Assembly (NCBI RefSeq): GCF_019655855.1
Contig: NZ_BPFX01000017.1
Span: 26,613-90,612 of the forward strand
Reading direction: 5' to 3'
DNA length: 64,000 nucleotides
Origin: Pseudomonas paralcaligenes
Lineage (GTDB): Bacteria > Pseudomonadota > Gammaproteobacteria > Pseudomonadales > Pseudomonadaceae
The notes below the pieces were generated by a model. That model did not search any database. It had not been told where the DNA came from and saw nothing but the letters and a program-made list of their open reading frames with translations. Positions 16,276 to 26,317 of this stretch are shown piece after piece (within the stretch, counting starts at the first letter, position 1; each line of letters starts with the position of its first letter). A program made the position numbers and the translations under genes.

Positions 16276-16971
16276 TCAGGCCAGTTCCAGCAGGCGGTAG
16301 CCGACCCCCGCCTCGGTGACGATGAAGCGCGGCGCCGCCGGGTCGTCGCCGAGCTTCTGCCGCAGATGGCCGACCACCACCCGCAGGTAGTGGCTGTCCT
16401 CCACGTGGGTTGGCCCCCAGATGTCCTTGAGCAGCTGGCGCTGGGTCACCACCCGGCCCAGGTGGCGGGCGAGCGTGGCCAGCACCGCGTACTCCTTGCG
16501 GGTCAGCGCCACCTCGGCGCCATCCAGGCTGACCCGGCGATAGGCGAAGTCGACCCGCAGCGGGCCGCTGCACACCGCCGCCTCGCCGGGCTCGCCGGCG
16601 GCGCCCTGGCGCAGCAGCACGCGCACCCGGGCGAGGAACTCCTGGATGCCGAAGGGCTTGGTCACGTAGTCGTTGGCGCCGCCGTCCAGGGCCAGCACCT
16701 TCTCGCCCTCGCTGGCGCGCACCGAGAGCACCAGCACCGGCACGTGCGACCACTCGCGCAGTTCGCCGAGCACCCGCTGGCCGTCCTTGTCCGGCAGGCC
16801 GAGGTCGAGCACCACCAGGTCCGGGCGCTCCAGCGCTGCCAGGGCCAGGCCGTCGGCGCCGGTGCCGGCCTCCAGCACCCGGTAGCCCTGGGCACCGAGG
16901 CTGATGCGCAGGAACTTGCGGATCTGCGCCTCGTCGTCGATGACCAGGATGGTCGTTGCGTTGCTCGCCAT
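16276..16971 (-). CDS. kdpE: Two-component response regulator KdpE
   Basis: OmpR-family regulator that activates kdpFABC when potassium is limiting. The N-terminal receiver starts ILVIDDEAQIRKFLRISL, has the phospho-Asp in LVVLDLGLPD and a conserved Lys in NDYVTKPF. The C-terminal winged helix includes VALTRKEYAVLATLARHLG, VTQRQLLKDIWG and HYLRVVVGHLRQKL, as in KdpE. 231 residues, normal length. It begins 4 bp after the kdpD stop, so sensor and regulator are co-expressed, and it ends the kdpFABCDE unit. No terminator is seen between its stop and the convergent patatin-like gene. Confidence 0.95.
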   Translation of the reverse strand: MASNATTILVIDDEAQIRKFLRISLGAQGYRVLEAGTGADGLALAALERPDLVVLDLGLPDKDGQRVLGELREWSHVPVLVLSVRASEGEKVLALDGGANDYVTKPFGIQEFLARVRVLLRQGAAGEPGEAAVCSGPLRVDFAYRRVSLDGAEVALTRKEYAVLATLARHLGRVVTQRQLLKDIWGPTHVEDSHYLRVVVGHLRQKLGDDPAAPRFIVTEAGVGYRLLELA

Positions 16972-16975
16972 CGCT

Positions 16976-19627
16976 CTACTCTTCCTCGAGCCGCGGTTGC
17001 GGATGCAACGGCAGGTGCAGGGTCAGGGTGGTGCCGCGACCGTCCAGGCCCTCACCCACCGTCACCCGTCCGCCATGGGCACCGACCATGCCCTGGCAGA
17101 TCGCCAGGCCCAGGCCGGTGCCCTGCCCGCCACGGTCGCCCCTAGCGGCGGTATAGAACATGTCGAAGATCTTTTCCCGCTCGACCTCGGGAATTCCCGG
17201 CCCCTGGTCGCTGACGGCGAAGCGCAGCTCGCCCTCGTCGCAGGCCACGCTCACCCGCAGGCGTCCCTGTACCGGCGAGAAGCGCGCGGCGTTCTCCAGC
17301 ACGTTGACCAGCGCCTGTTCGATCAGCGCGGCGTGGGCATACAGCAGCGGCAGTTCGGCGGGCACCTGCAGCTCCAGCTGCAGCGGCGCCAGCACCGGGC
17401 GCAGGCGCTGCACCGCGCTGGCGACGATGTCCGCCGGCGCCACCCAGTCGCGGGCCAGCGTGAGGCCGCCGTGGCCCAGGCGGGTCATGTCCAGCAGGTT
17501 CTGGATGTAGCGGTCCAGGCGCTCGGCCTCGTCGCGGGTACCTTCGAGCAGCTCGCGGCGGTCGGCCAGGGGAATCTGCTCGCCGAGGGCCAGCAGGCTG
17601 TCGATGGAGCCGCGCATGGCGGTCAGCGGCGTGCGCAGGTCGTGGGACACCGAGGCCAGCAGCGCGCTGCGCAGTTCCTCGGTCTGGCCGTGCAGGCGCG
17701 CGGCTTCCAGGTCGGCCGCCAGCTGGGCGCGCTCCAGGGCCTGGGCCAGAGGCTGGCCGAGGGCGGCGATCAGCCGGCGCCGCTCCGGGCTCAACGGTCG
17801 TTCGTCCTTCGGCGCCACGCCGAGCAAGGCCAGCGGCCCCTCCTCGCCAGCCAGCGGCCACCACCACCAGCGCCCGCCCGGCAGCGTGCCGGTGCCGAGC
17901 CCCGACGGTTGCAGATGCTGCCAGGACCAGTCGGCGGCGGCCCGTTCCTGTTCGTTGAGCAGGCGCTGCACGCCGGCCTCGACCTTCCACACGCCGTCGC
18001 GGTCCCGCGACTGCAGGCTGATGTCGAGTTCCTGCCACAGGCCAAACTGCTGCAGCGCGGCGGAGAACACCGCCTGGCGGTCGGTGGCCACGGTCAGCTT
18101 GCGCGACAGATCGAGCAGCGCCGTGGTCTCCGCCTGGGTCTGGCGCAGGGCCTGCAACTGGCGACGCTGGCGGCTGGCCAGGTTGCCGGTCAGGCCGGCC
18201 ATCAGCAGGAAGAACAGCAGGGTCAGCACGTCCTGCTGGCGGGCGATCTTCAGCGACAGCAGCGGCTCGATGAACAGCAGGTTGTAGGCCAGGAACGACA
18301 GGCCGGCACAGAGCAGCGCCGGGCCCAGGGAGCTGCGCACCGCCACCACCAGCACGGCGGCGAGGAAGACCAGCGAGATGTTCGGCAACTGGACGAAACG
18401 CGCCAGGCCCAGCGCCGCGCTGCTGGCCATGAGGGTCGCCAGCACGGCCACGAGGTAGTCGCGCCACGCCAGCGGCATCCGCCGCCGCGGCCTGGCCGGT
18501 TCCAGCTCCGCCTCGGTGTCCAGCACGCTGATCTCCAGGCCCTCGTCGGCGGCCAGCAGGCGCTCGGCCAGGCCTCGGCCGAAACGCCAGCGGCGACGCA
18601 GGCGCTGGCGGCTGCGGCCGACCAGGATCAGGCTGGCGCGGCGCTCGCGGGCGTGGGCCACCAGGGTGCTGGCGACTTCGCCGGCGCGCAGGTCGACCAC
18701 TTCGCCGCCGAGGCGCTCGGCCAGTTGCTGGGCCGCCTGCAGGTTGCCCAACCGCGCCTCGTCGCGCGGGCCACCGGTGTCCACATGCACTACCGACCAG
18801 GGCAGATGGCGGCGCTCGGCAACACGGCAGGCGTGACGCACCAGGCGCTCGGCCTGGCCGTCGCCGTCGATGCCCACCAGCAGGCGGCCACGCACGGTCG
18901 GCGCGTCCAGCCCCTGCTGGCGGTAGCCACGGTTGAGGTCGGCGTCGACCCGCGCTGCCGCGGTTTGCATCGCCAGCTCGCGCAGGGCGGTGAGGTTGGT
19001 CTGCGAGAAGAACGCATCGATGGCGGCGCGGGCCTGCTCCGGCACGTAGACCTTGCCGTCGCGCAGGCGCTCCAGCAGTTCGCGCGGCGGCAGGTCGATC
19101 AGCAGGATTTCGTCGGCCTCCTGCAGCACCCAGTCCGGCAGGGTCTCGCGCACCTGCACGCCGGTGATGTCGCGGACCTGGTCGTTGAGTGCCTCGAGGT
19201 GCTGGACGTTGACCGTGGTGTAGACGTCGATGCCGGCGCCGAGCAGTTCCTGCACATCCTGCCAGCGCTTGGCATGGCGGCTGCCGGGGGCGTTGCTGTG
19301 GGCCAGCTCGTCCACCAGGACCAGCCGCGGCGGCCTGGCCAGGATGGCGTCCAGGTCCATCTCCTCCAGCGGCCGCTCGCGGTACTCGATGCGCCTGAGC
19401 GGCTGCTGCGGCAGGCCGGCGAGCATCGCTTCGGTCTCCGCGCGACCGTGGGTCTCGACCACCCCGACCCGCAGGTCGACACCCTGGCGCAGCCGGGCCT
19501 GGGCTGCCTGCAGCATGGCGTAGGTCTTGCCCACGCCGGGCGCCGCGCCGAGGAACACCTTCAGCCGGCCGCGCCCTTCGCGGGGCATCCCGGCCAGCAG
19601 CGCATCGGCGCGTACCGCGTCACTCAT
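16976..19627 (-). CDS. kdpD: Potassium-sensing histidine kinase KdpD
   Basis: An 883-residue membrane kinase that senses low potassium or osmotic stress and phosphorylates KdpE. Order of parts: N-terminal KdpD domain with Walker-like [13 protein letters not shown] (about residues 28-40) and [17 protein letters not shown]; a universal-stress-like domain ([30 protein letters not shown]); four closely spaced membrane helices (about 405-500); a GAF-like region; the kinase with [10 protein letters not shown] (His662), [11 protein letters not shown] and [12 protein letters not shown]. The start at 19627 overlaps kdpC by 4 bp (ATGA); the open frame extends upstream through kdpC and is not used. Confidence 0.95.
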   Translation of the reverse strand: MSDAVRADALLAGMPREGRGRLKVFLGAAPGVGKTYAMLQAAQARLRQGVDLRVGVVETHGRAETEAMLAGLPQQPLRRIEYRERPLEEMDLDAILARPPRLVLVDELAHSNAPGSRHAKRWQDVQELLGAGIDVYTTVNVQHLEALNDQVRDITGVQVRETLPDWVLQEADEILLIDLPPRELLERLRDGKVYVPEQARAAIDAFFSQTNLTALRELAMQTAAARVDADLNRGYRQQGLDAPTVRGRLLVGIDGDGQAERLVRHACRVAERRHLPWSVVHVDTGGPRDEARLGNLQAAQQLAERLGGEVVDLRAGEVASTLVAHARERRASLILVGRSRQRLRRRWRFGRGLAERLLAADEGLEISVLDTEAELEPARPRRRMPLAWRDYLVAVLATLMASSAALGLARFVQLPNISLVFLAAVLVVAVRSSLGPALLCAGLSFLAYNLLFIEPLLSLKIARQQDVLTLLFFLLMAGLTGNLASRQRRQLQALRQTQAETTALLDLSRKLTVATDRQAVFSAALQQFGLWQELDISLQSRDRDGVWKVEAGVQRLLNEQERAAADWSWQHLQPSGLGTGTLPGGRWWWWPLAGEEGPLALLGVAPKDERPLSPERRRLIAALGQPLAQALERAQLAADLEAARLHGQTEELRSALLASVSHDLRTPLTAMRGSIDSLLALGEQIPLADRRELLEGTRDEAERLDRYIQNLLDMTRLGHGGLTLARDWVAPADIVASAVQRLRPVLAPLQLELQVPAELPLLYAHAALIEQALVNVLENAARFSPVQGRLRVSVACDEGELRFAVSDQGPGIPEVEREKIFDMFYTAARGDRGGQGTGLGLAICQGMVGAHGGRVTVGEGLDGRGTTLTLHLPLHPQPRLEEE

Positions 19628-20199
19628 GGAGCATTCTCGTTGCGGACGGAGGCGCGATTGTCCGCCAGCGCCAGGTTCAGCGCCAGCACGTTGACCACGT
19701 CGGGGCCGACCAGCGAGCGCTCGGTGTACCGCTCGATCAGCCGTTCCAGGCTGTCGACCGGCAGGCGACGGGCGGCGGCGATGCGCGCCACCTGCCAGCG
19801 CGCGGCGGCCGGCGACAGGTGCGGGTCGAGGCCGCTGGCCGAGGTGGTGACCAGCTCCAGCGGCACTGGAGCGCCACCCTCGCCCACCAGACGCTGCGCA
19901 TCCTTGGCGATGCGCTCGGCCAGGGCCGGATTGCTCTGCGCCAGGTTGCTGGCGCCGCTGGCGACGGTGGCGAAGCCGCCAGCCGAGGGGCGCGGCTGGA
20001 ACCACTCGGTGCCCTCGAAGTTCTGCGCCAACAGCGAACTCCCCAGCAGTTGGCCCGCTTCGTTGCGCAACAGGCTGCCGTTGGCCTGCTCGGGGAAGGC
20101 CACCTGGGCCACGGTGGTGACCAGCAGCGGATAGGCTACGCCGGTGATCAGGGTCATCAGGCCGAGGATGCCGAGGGCCGGACGGAGTTGCTTGAGCAT
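19624..20199 (-). CDS. kdpC: Potassium-transporting ATPase subunit KdpC
   Basis: A 191-residue subunit of the KdpFABC high-affinity K+ pump, thought to stabilise the complex and assist nucleotide binding by KdpB. One N-terminal membrane helix ([20 protein letters not shown]) anchors a periplasmic domain with the family motifs [32 protein letters not shown] and [14 protein letters not shown]. It is separated from kdpB by 146 bp containing a repeat element, unlike the tight spacing elsewhere in the operon, and overlaps kdpD by 4 bp. Confidence 0.96.
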   Translation of the reverse strand: MLKQLRPALGILGLMTLITGVAYPLLVTTVAQVAFPEQANGSLLRNEAGQLLGSSLLAQNFEGTEWFQPRPSAGGFATVASGASNLAQSNPALAERIAKDAQRLVGEGGAPVPLELVTTSASGLDPHLSPAAARWQVARIAAARRLPVDSLERLIERYTERSLVGPDVVNVLALNLALADNRASVRNENAP

Positions 20200-20222
20200 G
20201 ATAGTTCTCCAGATTCGTTATT

Positions 20223-20335
20223 CCCCTCTCCCTCTGGGAGAGGGGCCAGGGGTGAGGGAGTCTCGGGCAACGTCCCCTCACCCTACGCGGGTCGCCCTAC
20301 GCGGGCCGCCCCAACCCTCTCCCAGAGGGAGAGGG
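20223..20335. repeat. REP/BIME-like intergenic repeat between kdpB and kdpC
   Basis: Two short hairpins face each other. CCCCTCTCCC-TCT-GGGAGAGGGG lies at 20223-20245 and CCCTCTCCC-AGA-GGGAGAGGG at 20315-20335, both with perfect arms. Between them are GGGGTGAGGG and CCCTCACCCT, also complementary, and a tandem 14-bp repeat (CCCTACGCGGGTCG then CCCTACGCGGGCCG, 20281-20308). The whole unit is nearly palindromic, as in extragenic repeats of pseudomonads. It sits inside an operon transcribed to the left. Confidence 0.85.
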
Positions 20336-20345
20336 CGTTGAAGCG

Positions 20346-22394
20346 CTACACCAGCCCCACGGCCACCAGCAGCAGGTCGATCAGCTTGATCCCGACGAAG
20401 GGCGCGAGGATACCGCCCAGGCCGTAGATCAGCAGGTTGCGCCGCAGCAGGCTGGCCGCATCCGCGGCCTGCACGCGCACGCCGCGCAGGGCCAGGGGGA
20501 TCAGCGCGACGATGATCAGCGCGTTGAACACGATGGCCGAGAGGATGGCGCTCTGCGGGCTGTGCAGTTGCATGAGGTTGAGCGCACCGAGCTGCGGATA
20601 GATGCCGGCGAACAGCGCCGGCAGGATGGCGAAGTACTTGGCCACGTCGTTGGCCACCGAGAAGGTGGTCAGCGCGCCGCGGGTCACCAGCAGCTCCTTG
20701 CCCACCTGCACCACGTCCAGCAGCTTGGTCGGGTCGCTGTCCAGGTCGACCAGGTTGGCGGCCTCGCGGGCGGCCTGGGTGCCGTCGTTCATCGCCAGGC
20801 CCACGTCGGCCTGGGCCAGCGCCGGTGCATCGTTGGCGCCGTCGCCACACATGGCCACCAGCTTGCCGTCGGCCTGCTCGCTACGGATGCGCTGCAACTT
20901 CTTCTCCGGCGTGGCCTCGGCGATCACATCATCCACGCCTGCCTCAGCGGCGATGGCGGCGGCGGTCAGCGGGTTGTCGCCGGTCACCATCACGGTGCGG
21001 ATGCCCAGCTGGCGCAGCTCGGCAAAGCGTTCGCGGATGCCCGGCTTGACCACGTCCTTGAGGTGGATGGCGCCGAGCAGGCGCTGGTCGCCGGCCACCA
21101 ATAGGGGCGTGCCGCCGCTCTGGGCGATCTTGTCGACCTCGCGGGACAGCGGCTCGGGCATCTCCGCGCGGCTCATGCCGAGGTACCGCAGCACCGCATC
21201 CACCGCGCCCTTGCGGAAGCTGCGGCCGTTCCAGTCGGCACCCGACAGGCGCGTCTCGGCGCTGAAGGCGATGCCGCGCACCGCGCCGCGCTCCGGCACC
21301 TCCACCGGGCTAAGGGCGCGCAGGTACTCGACGATGGACTTGCCCTCGGCCGTGTCGTCGGCCAGCGAGGCCAGCAGCGCCGCCTCGGCCAGGTCGCGGC
21401 CGTCGACGTCCGGCGCCTTGACCAGCGCGCTGCAGCGGCGGTTGCCGAAGGTGATGGTGCCGGTCTTGTCCAGCAACAGGGTGTGCACGTCCCCCGCCGC
21501 CTCCACCGCGCGGCCGGACTTGGCGATCACGTTGAGGCGCACCAGGCGGTCCATGCCGGCGATGCCGATGGCCGAGAGCAGGCCGCCGATGGTGGTCGGG
21601 ATCAGCGTCACCAGCAGAGCCACCAGGTACACCAGCGGCAGGTCGCCGCCGGCATGCCGGGCGAACGGCTGCAGGGTGGCGACCACCAGCAGGAATATCA
21701 GGGTCAGGCCGATCAGCAGGATGTCCAGCGCCACCTCGTTCGGCGTCTTCTGCCGCTTTGCGCCTTCGACCAGGGCGATCATCCGGTCCAGGGTCGACTC
21801 GCCGGGGTTGGCGGTGATCCGCACCAGCAGCCAGTCGGACACCACCCGGGTGTTGCCGGTGACCGCCGAGCGGTCGCCGCCGGACTCGCGGATCACCGGC
21901 GCCGACTCGCCGGTGATGGCCGCCTCGTTGACCGCGGCGATGCCTTCGATCACTTCGCCGTCGCCGGGAATCAGTTCGCCGGCCTCGACGCGCACGACAT
22001 CACCCTTGCGCAACTGGCTGGCGGCCACCGCCTGGAACTGCTCGCCGACCTTGCGCCGCGCGGCCAGGCCCTGGCTGCCGGCCTTGAGGCTGTCGGCGCG
22101 GGCCTTGCCGCGCCCCTCGGCCAGGGCCTCGGCGAAGTTGGCGAAGAGCACGGTGAACCACAGCCACAGGGCGATCTGCACGGCCAGGCCGACACTGACC
22201 GCTGGGTTGGGGATGAAGCACAGCACGGTGGTGAGGATGGCGGTCAGCTCGACCACCAGCATCACCGGAGCCCGCTTGAGCTGGCGCGGATCGAGCTTGA
22301 CGAAGGCCTGCTTCAGCGCCGGTCGCCACAGCGCCTGGAAGCTGGTCCTGGAGGTTTGCGCACCGTTCAGCACGCGAGTGGGGGCATTCATCAT
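20346..22394 (-). CDS. kdpB: Potassium-transporting ATPase ATP-binding subunit KdpB
   Basis: The P-type ATPase subunit that hydrolyses ATP to power K+ uptake. 682 residues with the phosphorylation motif DKTGT (Asp309), the actuator loop [27 protein letters not shown] and the hinge motif [18 protein letters not shown]. Membrane helices are present near 35-90, 220-280 and in the C-terminal 110 residues. A good ribosome site (AGGGAGA) precedes the ATG at 22394; a second ATG one codon later is equally usable. It starts 9 bp after the kdpA stop. Confidence 0.97.
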   Translation of the reverse strand: MMNAPTRVLNGAQTSRTSFQALWRPALKQAFVKLDPRQLKRAPVMLVVELTAILTTVLCFIPNPAVSVGLAVQIALWLWFTVLFANFAEALAEGRGKARADSLKAGSQGLAARRKVGEQFQAVAASQLRKGDVVRVEAGELIPGDGEVIEGIAAVNEAAITGESAPVIRESGGDRSAVTGNTRVVSDWLLVRITANPGESTLDRMIALVEGAKRQKTPNEVALDILLIGLTLIFLLVVATLQPFARHAGGDLPLVYLVALLVTLIPTTIGGLLSAIGIAGMDRLVRLNVIAKSGRAVEAAGDVHTLLLDKTGTITFGNRRCSALVKAPDVDGRDLAEAALLASLADDTAEGKSIVEYLRALSPVEVPERGAVRGIAFSAETRLSGADWNGRSFRKGAVDAVLRYLGMSRAEMPEPLSREVDKIAQSGGTPLLVAGDQRLLGAIHLKDVVKPGIRERFAELRQLGIRTVMVTGDNPLTAAAIAAEAGVDDVIAEATPEKKLQRIRSEQADGKLVAMCGDGANDAPALAQADVGLAMNDGTQAAREAANLVDLDSDPTKLLDVVQVGKELLVTRGALTTFSVANDVAKYFAILPALFAGIYPQLGALNLMQLHSPQSAILSAIVFNALIIVALIPLALRGVRVQAADAASLLRRNLLIYGLGGILAPFVGIKLIDLLLVAVGLV

Positions 22395-22403
22395 GGTTCT
22401 CCC

Positions 22404-24092
22404 TTAGAACGCCAGGTGTTCGGCCAGCGGGCCCAGGGCCAGCGCCGGCAGGAAGGTCAGGCCGCCGACCAGCAGGATGGTCAGGGTCAGCAGGGTGACG
22501 AACAGCGGGCCTTGGGTGGGGAAGCTGTTGTCGCCCAGCGGCGCGCGCTTCTTCGCCGCCAGGCTGCCGGCGATGGCGAGGATCGGCAGGATGTAGCCGA
22601 AGCGCCCGAGGAGCATGGCCAGGCCGATCAGCAGATTGTGGAACGCCGTGTTGGCACCGAAACCGGCGAACGCCGAACCGTTGTTGGCGGTGCCCGAGGT
22701 GTAGGCGTACAGCGCCTGGCTGAAGCCGTGCGGACCGAGATTGCTGATCGAGGCCGCCGGGCCGGGCAGGCTCACCGCCAGGGCGCAGAACACCAGTACG
22801 CCGACCGGCATCACCAGCAGGGTCGCCACCAGCAGGCGCACCTCGCGGGCCTCCAGCTTCTTGCCCAGGTATTCCGGGGTGCGGCCGATCATCAGGCCGG
22901 CGAGGAACACCGCGATCAGCACGAACAGCAGCATGCCGTAGAGGCCGGCGCCGACACCGCCGAAGATCACCTCGCCGAGCATCATGTTGAACATCGGGAT
23001 CATGCCGCCGATGGCGCTGAAGCTGTCGTGCATGGCGTTGACCGAACCGTTGGACGCGGCCGTGGTGGTCACCGCCCAGAGCGCCGAGGCGGCCACGCCG
23101 AAGCGGCTCTCCTTGCCCTCCAGCGAGCCGGCCTGCTCGACCGGCAGCGCCGCCAGCGCCGGATTCGGCTGGTGCTCGGCCCACAGGGTGACGACCAGGC
23201 CGATGACGAACAGGATCAGCATGCAGGCGAGGATCGCGCGGCTCTGGCGCAGGTCCTTGACGTAGTGACCGAAACTGAACACCAGCGCCACCGGGATCAG
23301 GATGATCGCCGCCAGCTCCAGCAGGTTGCTCAGCGCCGTGGGGTTCTCGAACGGATGCGCCGAGTTCACGCCGAAGAAGCCGCCACCGTTGGTGCCGAGC
23401 TGCTTGATGGCGATCTGGCTGGCCGCCGGGCCGAGCGGGATGGTCTGCTCGGCGCCCTGCAGCGTGGTGGCCTGGGCGTAGTCCGTGAAGGTCTGCGGCA
23501 CGCCCTGCCAGACCAGCAGCAACGCCAGGATCACGCAGAACGGCAGCAGGCCGTAGAGGGTCGCGCGGGTCAGGTCGACCCAGAAGTTGCCGAGGCCATT
23601 GCTCGACTTGCGCGCGATGCCGCGGGCGAAGGCCACCAGCACGGCCAGGCCCACCGCCGGGCTGACGAAATTCTGCACGGTCAGGCCGACCATCTGGCTG
23701 AAATAGCTCAGCGATGCCTCGCCGCTGTACGCCTGCCAGTTGGTGTTGGTGACGAAGCTCACCGCGGTGTTGAACGCCAGGCTCCACTCCAGGCCCGGCA
23801 GCTGTTGCGGGTTGAGCGGCAGCAGGCCCTGCAGCAGGAGGATGGCGAACAGCGACGCCAGGCTGGCGAGGCTGAAGGCCAGCAGCGCCAGGGCATAGGT
23901 CTTCCAACTCTGCTCGCGGCCCGGGTCGATGCCGGCGACGCGGTAGCAGATTCGCTCGACCGGCCGCAGCAGCGGTGTCAGCAGGGTCCGCTCGCCCTCC
24001 ATGGCGCGGTACAGGTAGCGCCCCAGCCAGGGCGCGGGCGCCAGCACCAGGACGAAGAAGGCCAGGATCAGGCCGTAGTCTTGAAGATGCAT
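22404..24092 (-). CDS. kdpA: Potassium-transporting ATPase potassium-binding subunit KdpA
   Basis: The K+-channel-like subunit that binds and conducts potassium in KdpFABC. 562 residues with about ten membrane helices and selectivity-filter-like loops such as [51 protein letters not shown] and [13 protein letters not shown], which are hallmark KdpA sequences. AGGAGG precedes the ATG at 24092. It starts 9 bp after kdpF. Length and motifs are normal, so the pump should be functional. Confidence 0.97.
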   Translation of the reverse strand: MHLQDYGLILAFFVLVLAPAPWLGRYLYRAMEGERTLLTPLLRPVERICYRVAGIDPGREQSWKTYALALLAFSLASLASLFAILLLQGLLPLNPQQLPGLEWSLAFNTAVSFVTNTNWQAYSGEASLSYFSQMVGLTVQNFVSPAVGLAVLVAFARGIARKSSNGLGNFWVDLTRATLYGLLPFCVILALLLVWQGVPQTFTDYAQATTLQGAEQTIPLGPAASQIAIKQLGTNGGGFFGVNSAHPFENPTALSNLLELAAIILIPVALVFSFGHYVKDLRQSRAILACMLILFVIGLVVTLWAEHQPNPALAALPVEQAGSLEGKESRFGVAASALWAVTTTAASNGSVNAMHDSFSAIGGMIPMFNMMLGEVIFGGVGAGLYGMLLFVLIAVFLAGLMIGRTPEYLGKKLEAREVRLLVATLLVMPVGVLVFCALAVSLPGPAASISNLGPHGFSQALYAYTSGTANNGSAFAGFGANTAFHNLLIGLAMLLGRFGYILPILAIAGSLAAKKRAPLGDNSFPTQGPLFVTLLTLTILLVGGLTFLPALALGPLAEHLAF

Positions 24093-24101
24093 GGGGGCCT
24101 C

Positions 24102-24191
24102 CTAACCGCGCCCGGCGCGCAGCAGCGCCGCCAGCAGGTAGATGAACAGCCCCAGGGCCAGGCCCAGGGACACCCCGTCGAGAATGCTCAT
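24102..24191 (-). CDS. kdpF: Potassium-transporting ATPase small subunit KdpF
   Basis: A 29-residue single-helix membrane peptide (core VSLGLALGLFIYLLAALLRAG) that stabilises the Kdp complex. Its place directly before kdpA, the length and the typical ending in a short basic tail identify it. The ATG at 24191 is preferred; the frame stays open upstream but that part is not peptide-like. It is the first gene of kdpFABCDE, so the kdp promoter must lie in 24192-24450. Confidence 0.9.
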   Translation of the reverse strand: MSILDGVSLGLALGLFIYLLAALLRAGRG

Positions 24192-24280
24192 GTGATCGCT
24201 CCGTGATGCGGGCTGCGCCGCCTTGGGCGAATTCTGGGTATGGGTGACGTAAAGGAACGATTCGGCCAGGAGCCGGAGGC

Positions 24281-24302
24281 CATAAAGAATGCGTAAAAAT
24301 CG
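24281..24302 (-). promoter_or_regulatory. Candidate KdpE-binding region upstream of kdpF
   Basis: On the minus strand this AT-rich stretch reads ATTTTTACGCATTCTTTATG, resembling the T-rich KdpE box of enteric kdp promoters (TTTATA and TTTACA-like halves). It lies 90-111 bp upstream of kdpF. The match is by eye and the Pseudomonas KdpE site is not well known to me. Confidence 0.35.
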
Positions 24303-24314
24303 AGGCGCGGGCTT

Positions 24315-24332
24315 TGTATCGGTACCGATACA
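24315..24332. promoter_or_regulatory. Perfect 18-bp palindrome, candidate operator
   Basis: TGTATCGGTACCGATACA is a perfect inverted repeat midway between divergent kdpF and the two-component regulator gene. Its size and two-fold symmetry are like sites for dimeric repressors such as TetR-family proteins. The regulator gene also has a possible -10 (TAATAT, 24406-24411) further right. What binds is unknown. Confidence 0.5.
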
Positions 24333-24451
24333 TGGCCGACACGCTGCCGACACCTGCGCCGCCGACCATGGCGACAGGCGGCACCGGCCGAGGCCCGCGG
24401 CCGGCTAATATGCCCACCTCCCCCACCTGACCGCAGTCGGAGTCCGTTACG

Positions 24452-25195
24452 GTGCATGCCATGACCGCCGGCGAGTCGCGCCCGCGCACGACCCGCGCCC
24501 TGATCGTCGACGACAACCTGGAGCTGCGCGAGCTGCTCGGCGGCTACCTGACCCGCTTCAACATCGACAGCGAGGCGGTCGGCGACGGCAGCGCCATGCG
24601 CCGCGCCCTGGCCGCCAGCCACTTCGACGTGATCATCCTCGACCTGATGCTGCCCGGTGAGGATGGCCTGGCCCTGTGCCGCGAGCTGCGCGCCGGCTCC
24701 GACATCCCGATCCTGATGCTCACCGCGCGCTGCGAGCCGACCGACCGCATCATCGGCCTGGAGCTGGGCGCCGACGACTACATGGCCAAGCCCTTCGAGC
24801 CGCGCGAGCTGGTGGCGCGCATCCAGAGCATCCTGCGCCGGGTGCGCGACGACCGCGGTACGCCCCGCGAAGAGCCGCGCGCCAGCCTGCGCTTCGACGG
24901 CTGGACCCTGCACTGCGTGCTGCGCCAGCTGCAGTCGCCGGACGGCCTGGTGGTGCCGCTGTCCAACGCCGAGTTCCGCCTGCTGTGGGTGTTCCTCGAA
25001 CGCCCGCGCCGGGTGCTCAGCCGCGAGCAACTGCTGGACGAGGCGCGCGGCCGCTCCATCGAGGCCTTCGACCGCAGCATCGACCTGCTGGTCTCGCGCC
25101 TGCGCCAGAAGCTCGGCGACGACCCGCGCAACCCGGCGCTGATCAAGACCGTGCGCGGCGAGGGCTACCTGTTCGACGCCGCCGAGATCCGCTGA
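24452..25195 (+). CDS. OmpR-family two-component response regulator
   Basis: A 247-residue DNA-binding response regulator. The receiver has ALIVDDNLELRELLGGYL, the phospho-Asp in VIILDLMLPGEDG, the Thr in LMLTARCEP and Lys in DDYMAKPFEPREL. The C-terminal winged helix includes VPLSNAEFRLLWVFLERP, VLSREQLLDEARGR, and FDRSIDLLVSRLRQKLGD, ending VRGEGYLF. The start could be GTG at 24452 or ATG at 24461. It overlaps the kinase gene by 1 bp (TGATG). It is divergent from kdpF but is not KdpE, which is also present. The regulon is unknown. Confidence 0.9.
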   Translation: MHAMTAGESRPRTTRALIVDDNLELRELLGGYLTRFNIDSEAVGDGSAMRRALAASHFDVIILDLMLPGEDGLALCRELRAGSDIPILMLTARCEPTDRIIGLELGADDYMAKPFEPRELVARIQSILRRVRDDRGTPREEPRASLRFDGWTLHCVLRQLQSPDGLVVPLSNAEFRLLWVFLERPRRVLSREQLLDEARGRSIEAFDRSIDLLVSRLRQKLGDDPRNPALIKTVRGEGYLFDAAEIR

Positions 25196-26205
25196 TGCGC
25201 CGCGCAGACAGCCTCTTCGCCCGCCTGTTCGGCGTGTTCCTCGCCGCCATCCTGCTGGCCCACGGCCTGGCCTTCCTCTGGTTCAGCCACTACGGCCGTC
25301 CGCCGCCACCTCCGCCGACGGCCCAGCACGAGGCCCTGCGTCCGCCACCGCCGGGACCGAATATCCACGGCCCCCTGATCGTGCTGGGCTTCCAGCTGCT
25401 GACCCTGATCGTCGCCGCCTGGTACGGTGCACGCCTGCTCAGCCGGCCGATCCGGCACCTGTCGCGGGCGGCCGAGCGCCTGTCCGACGACCTGGACAGC
25501 CCGCCGCTGCCGGAAACCGGCCCGCAGGAGGCGCGCCAGGCCGCCCACGCCTTCAACCTGATGCAGCGGCGTATCCGGGAGCAGGTGCAGCAGCGCGCGC
25601 GCATGCTCGCCGCCGTGTCCCACGACCTGCGCACGCCGCTGGCGCGACTCAAGCTGCGCGTGGAGCAGATCCCCAACCCGCAGCTGCGCGCACGCATGGG
25701 CCAGGACCTGGGCGAGATGATCGGCATGCTCGACGCCACCCTCCGCTACCTGCACGAGCAGCGCAGCAGCGAGGCCCTGCAGTGGCTGGACCTGCAGGCG
25801 CTGCTGGAATCCATGGTCGAGGACGCCCAGGACCGTGGCGCCGAGGTGAACTTCCACGGCCACTGTGCGCCGCTGCGGGTGCAGCCGCTGGCCTTGCGCT
25901 CCTGCGTCAGCAACCTGCTGGAGAACGCCCTGCGCTACGCCGGCCACGCCTCGGTGGAGCTGCACGACAGCCCCACGGGCGTCGAGGTGCGGGTGGTCGA
26001 CCGTGGCCCGGGCATCGCCCCCGAACAGCGCGAGGCGGTGTTCGAGGCCTTCTTCCGCATCGAAGGCTCGCGCAACCGCAGCTCCGGCGGGGTCGGCCTG
26101 GGCCTGACCATCGCCCGCGAGGCGGCGCGGCGCCAGGGCGGCGACATCCTCCTCGAAGAGACCCGTGGCGGCGGGCTCACCGCCATCCTGCGACTGCCGC
26201 GCTGA
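25195..26205 (+). CDS. EnvZ-type sensor histidine kinase
   Basis: A 336-residue membrane kinase partner of the preceding regulator. It has a membrane helix near residues 8-30, a short proline-rich periplasmic loop of about 35 residues (GRPPPPPPTAQHEALRPPPP), a second helix near 60-80, a HAMP domain (SRPIRHLSRAAERLSDDLD), the phosphoacceptor [17 protein letters not shown] (His143), and an ATPase domain with N box SNLLENALRYAG and GVGLGLTIAREAARR. Such a short loop suggests the membrane or a partner protein, rather than a bound ligand, gives the signal. The start overlaps the regulator stop. An EF-hand protein gene follows 112 bp downstream. Confidence 0.9.
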   Translation: MRRADSLFARLFGVFLAAILLAHGLAFLWFSHYGRPPPPPPTAQHEALRPPPPGPNIHGPLIVLGFQLLTLIVAAWYGARLLSRPIRHLSRAAERLSDDLDSPPLPETGPQEARQAAHAFNLMQRRIREQVQQRARMLAAVSHDLRTPLARLKLRVEQIPNPQLRARMGQDLGEMIGMLDATLRYLHEQRSSEALQWLDLQALLESMVEDAQDRGAEVNFHGHCAPLRVQPLALRSCVSNLLENALRYAGHASVELHDSPTGVEVRVVDRGPGIAPEQREAVFEAFFRIEGSRNRSSGGVGLGLTIAREAARRQGGDILLEETRGGGLTAILRLPR

Positions 26206-26317
26206 GCCGCGTTTTGTAGGGGCGGCGATACCAAGTCCACACACCCGCGATACAGGGCGCGCCGAAGCTGGCATCACCGGAGAACCCTCTCCGGCAGCCA
26301 ACGAAGGAGTGACTCCC

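Noticed and set aside
16904..20134. A 1,076-codon plus-strand open frame opposite kdpD and kdpC
   Set aside because: It is antisense to clear kdpE/kdpD/kdpC genes, is Gln/Arg/His/Ala-rich without any domain, and arises from high GC at third positions.
21483..24206. A 907-codon plus-strand open frame opposite kdpA and kdpB
   Set aside because: Shadow frame; the minus strand encodes full-length, motif-complete KdpA and KdpB.
24315..24332. Reading the palindrome as a KdpE site
   Set aside because: KdpE-type sites are T-rich and not perfect GC-centred palindromes; the AT-rich block at 24281-24302 is the better candidate.
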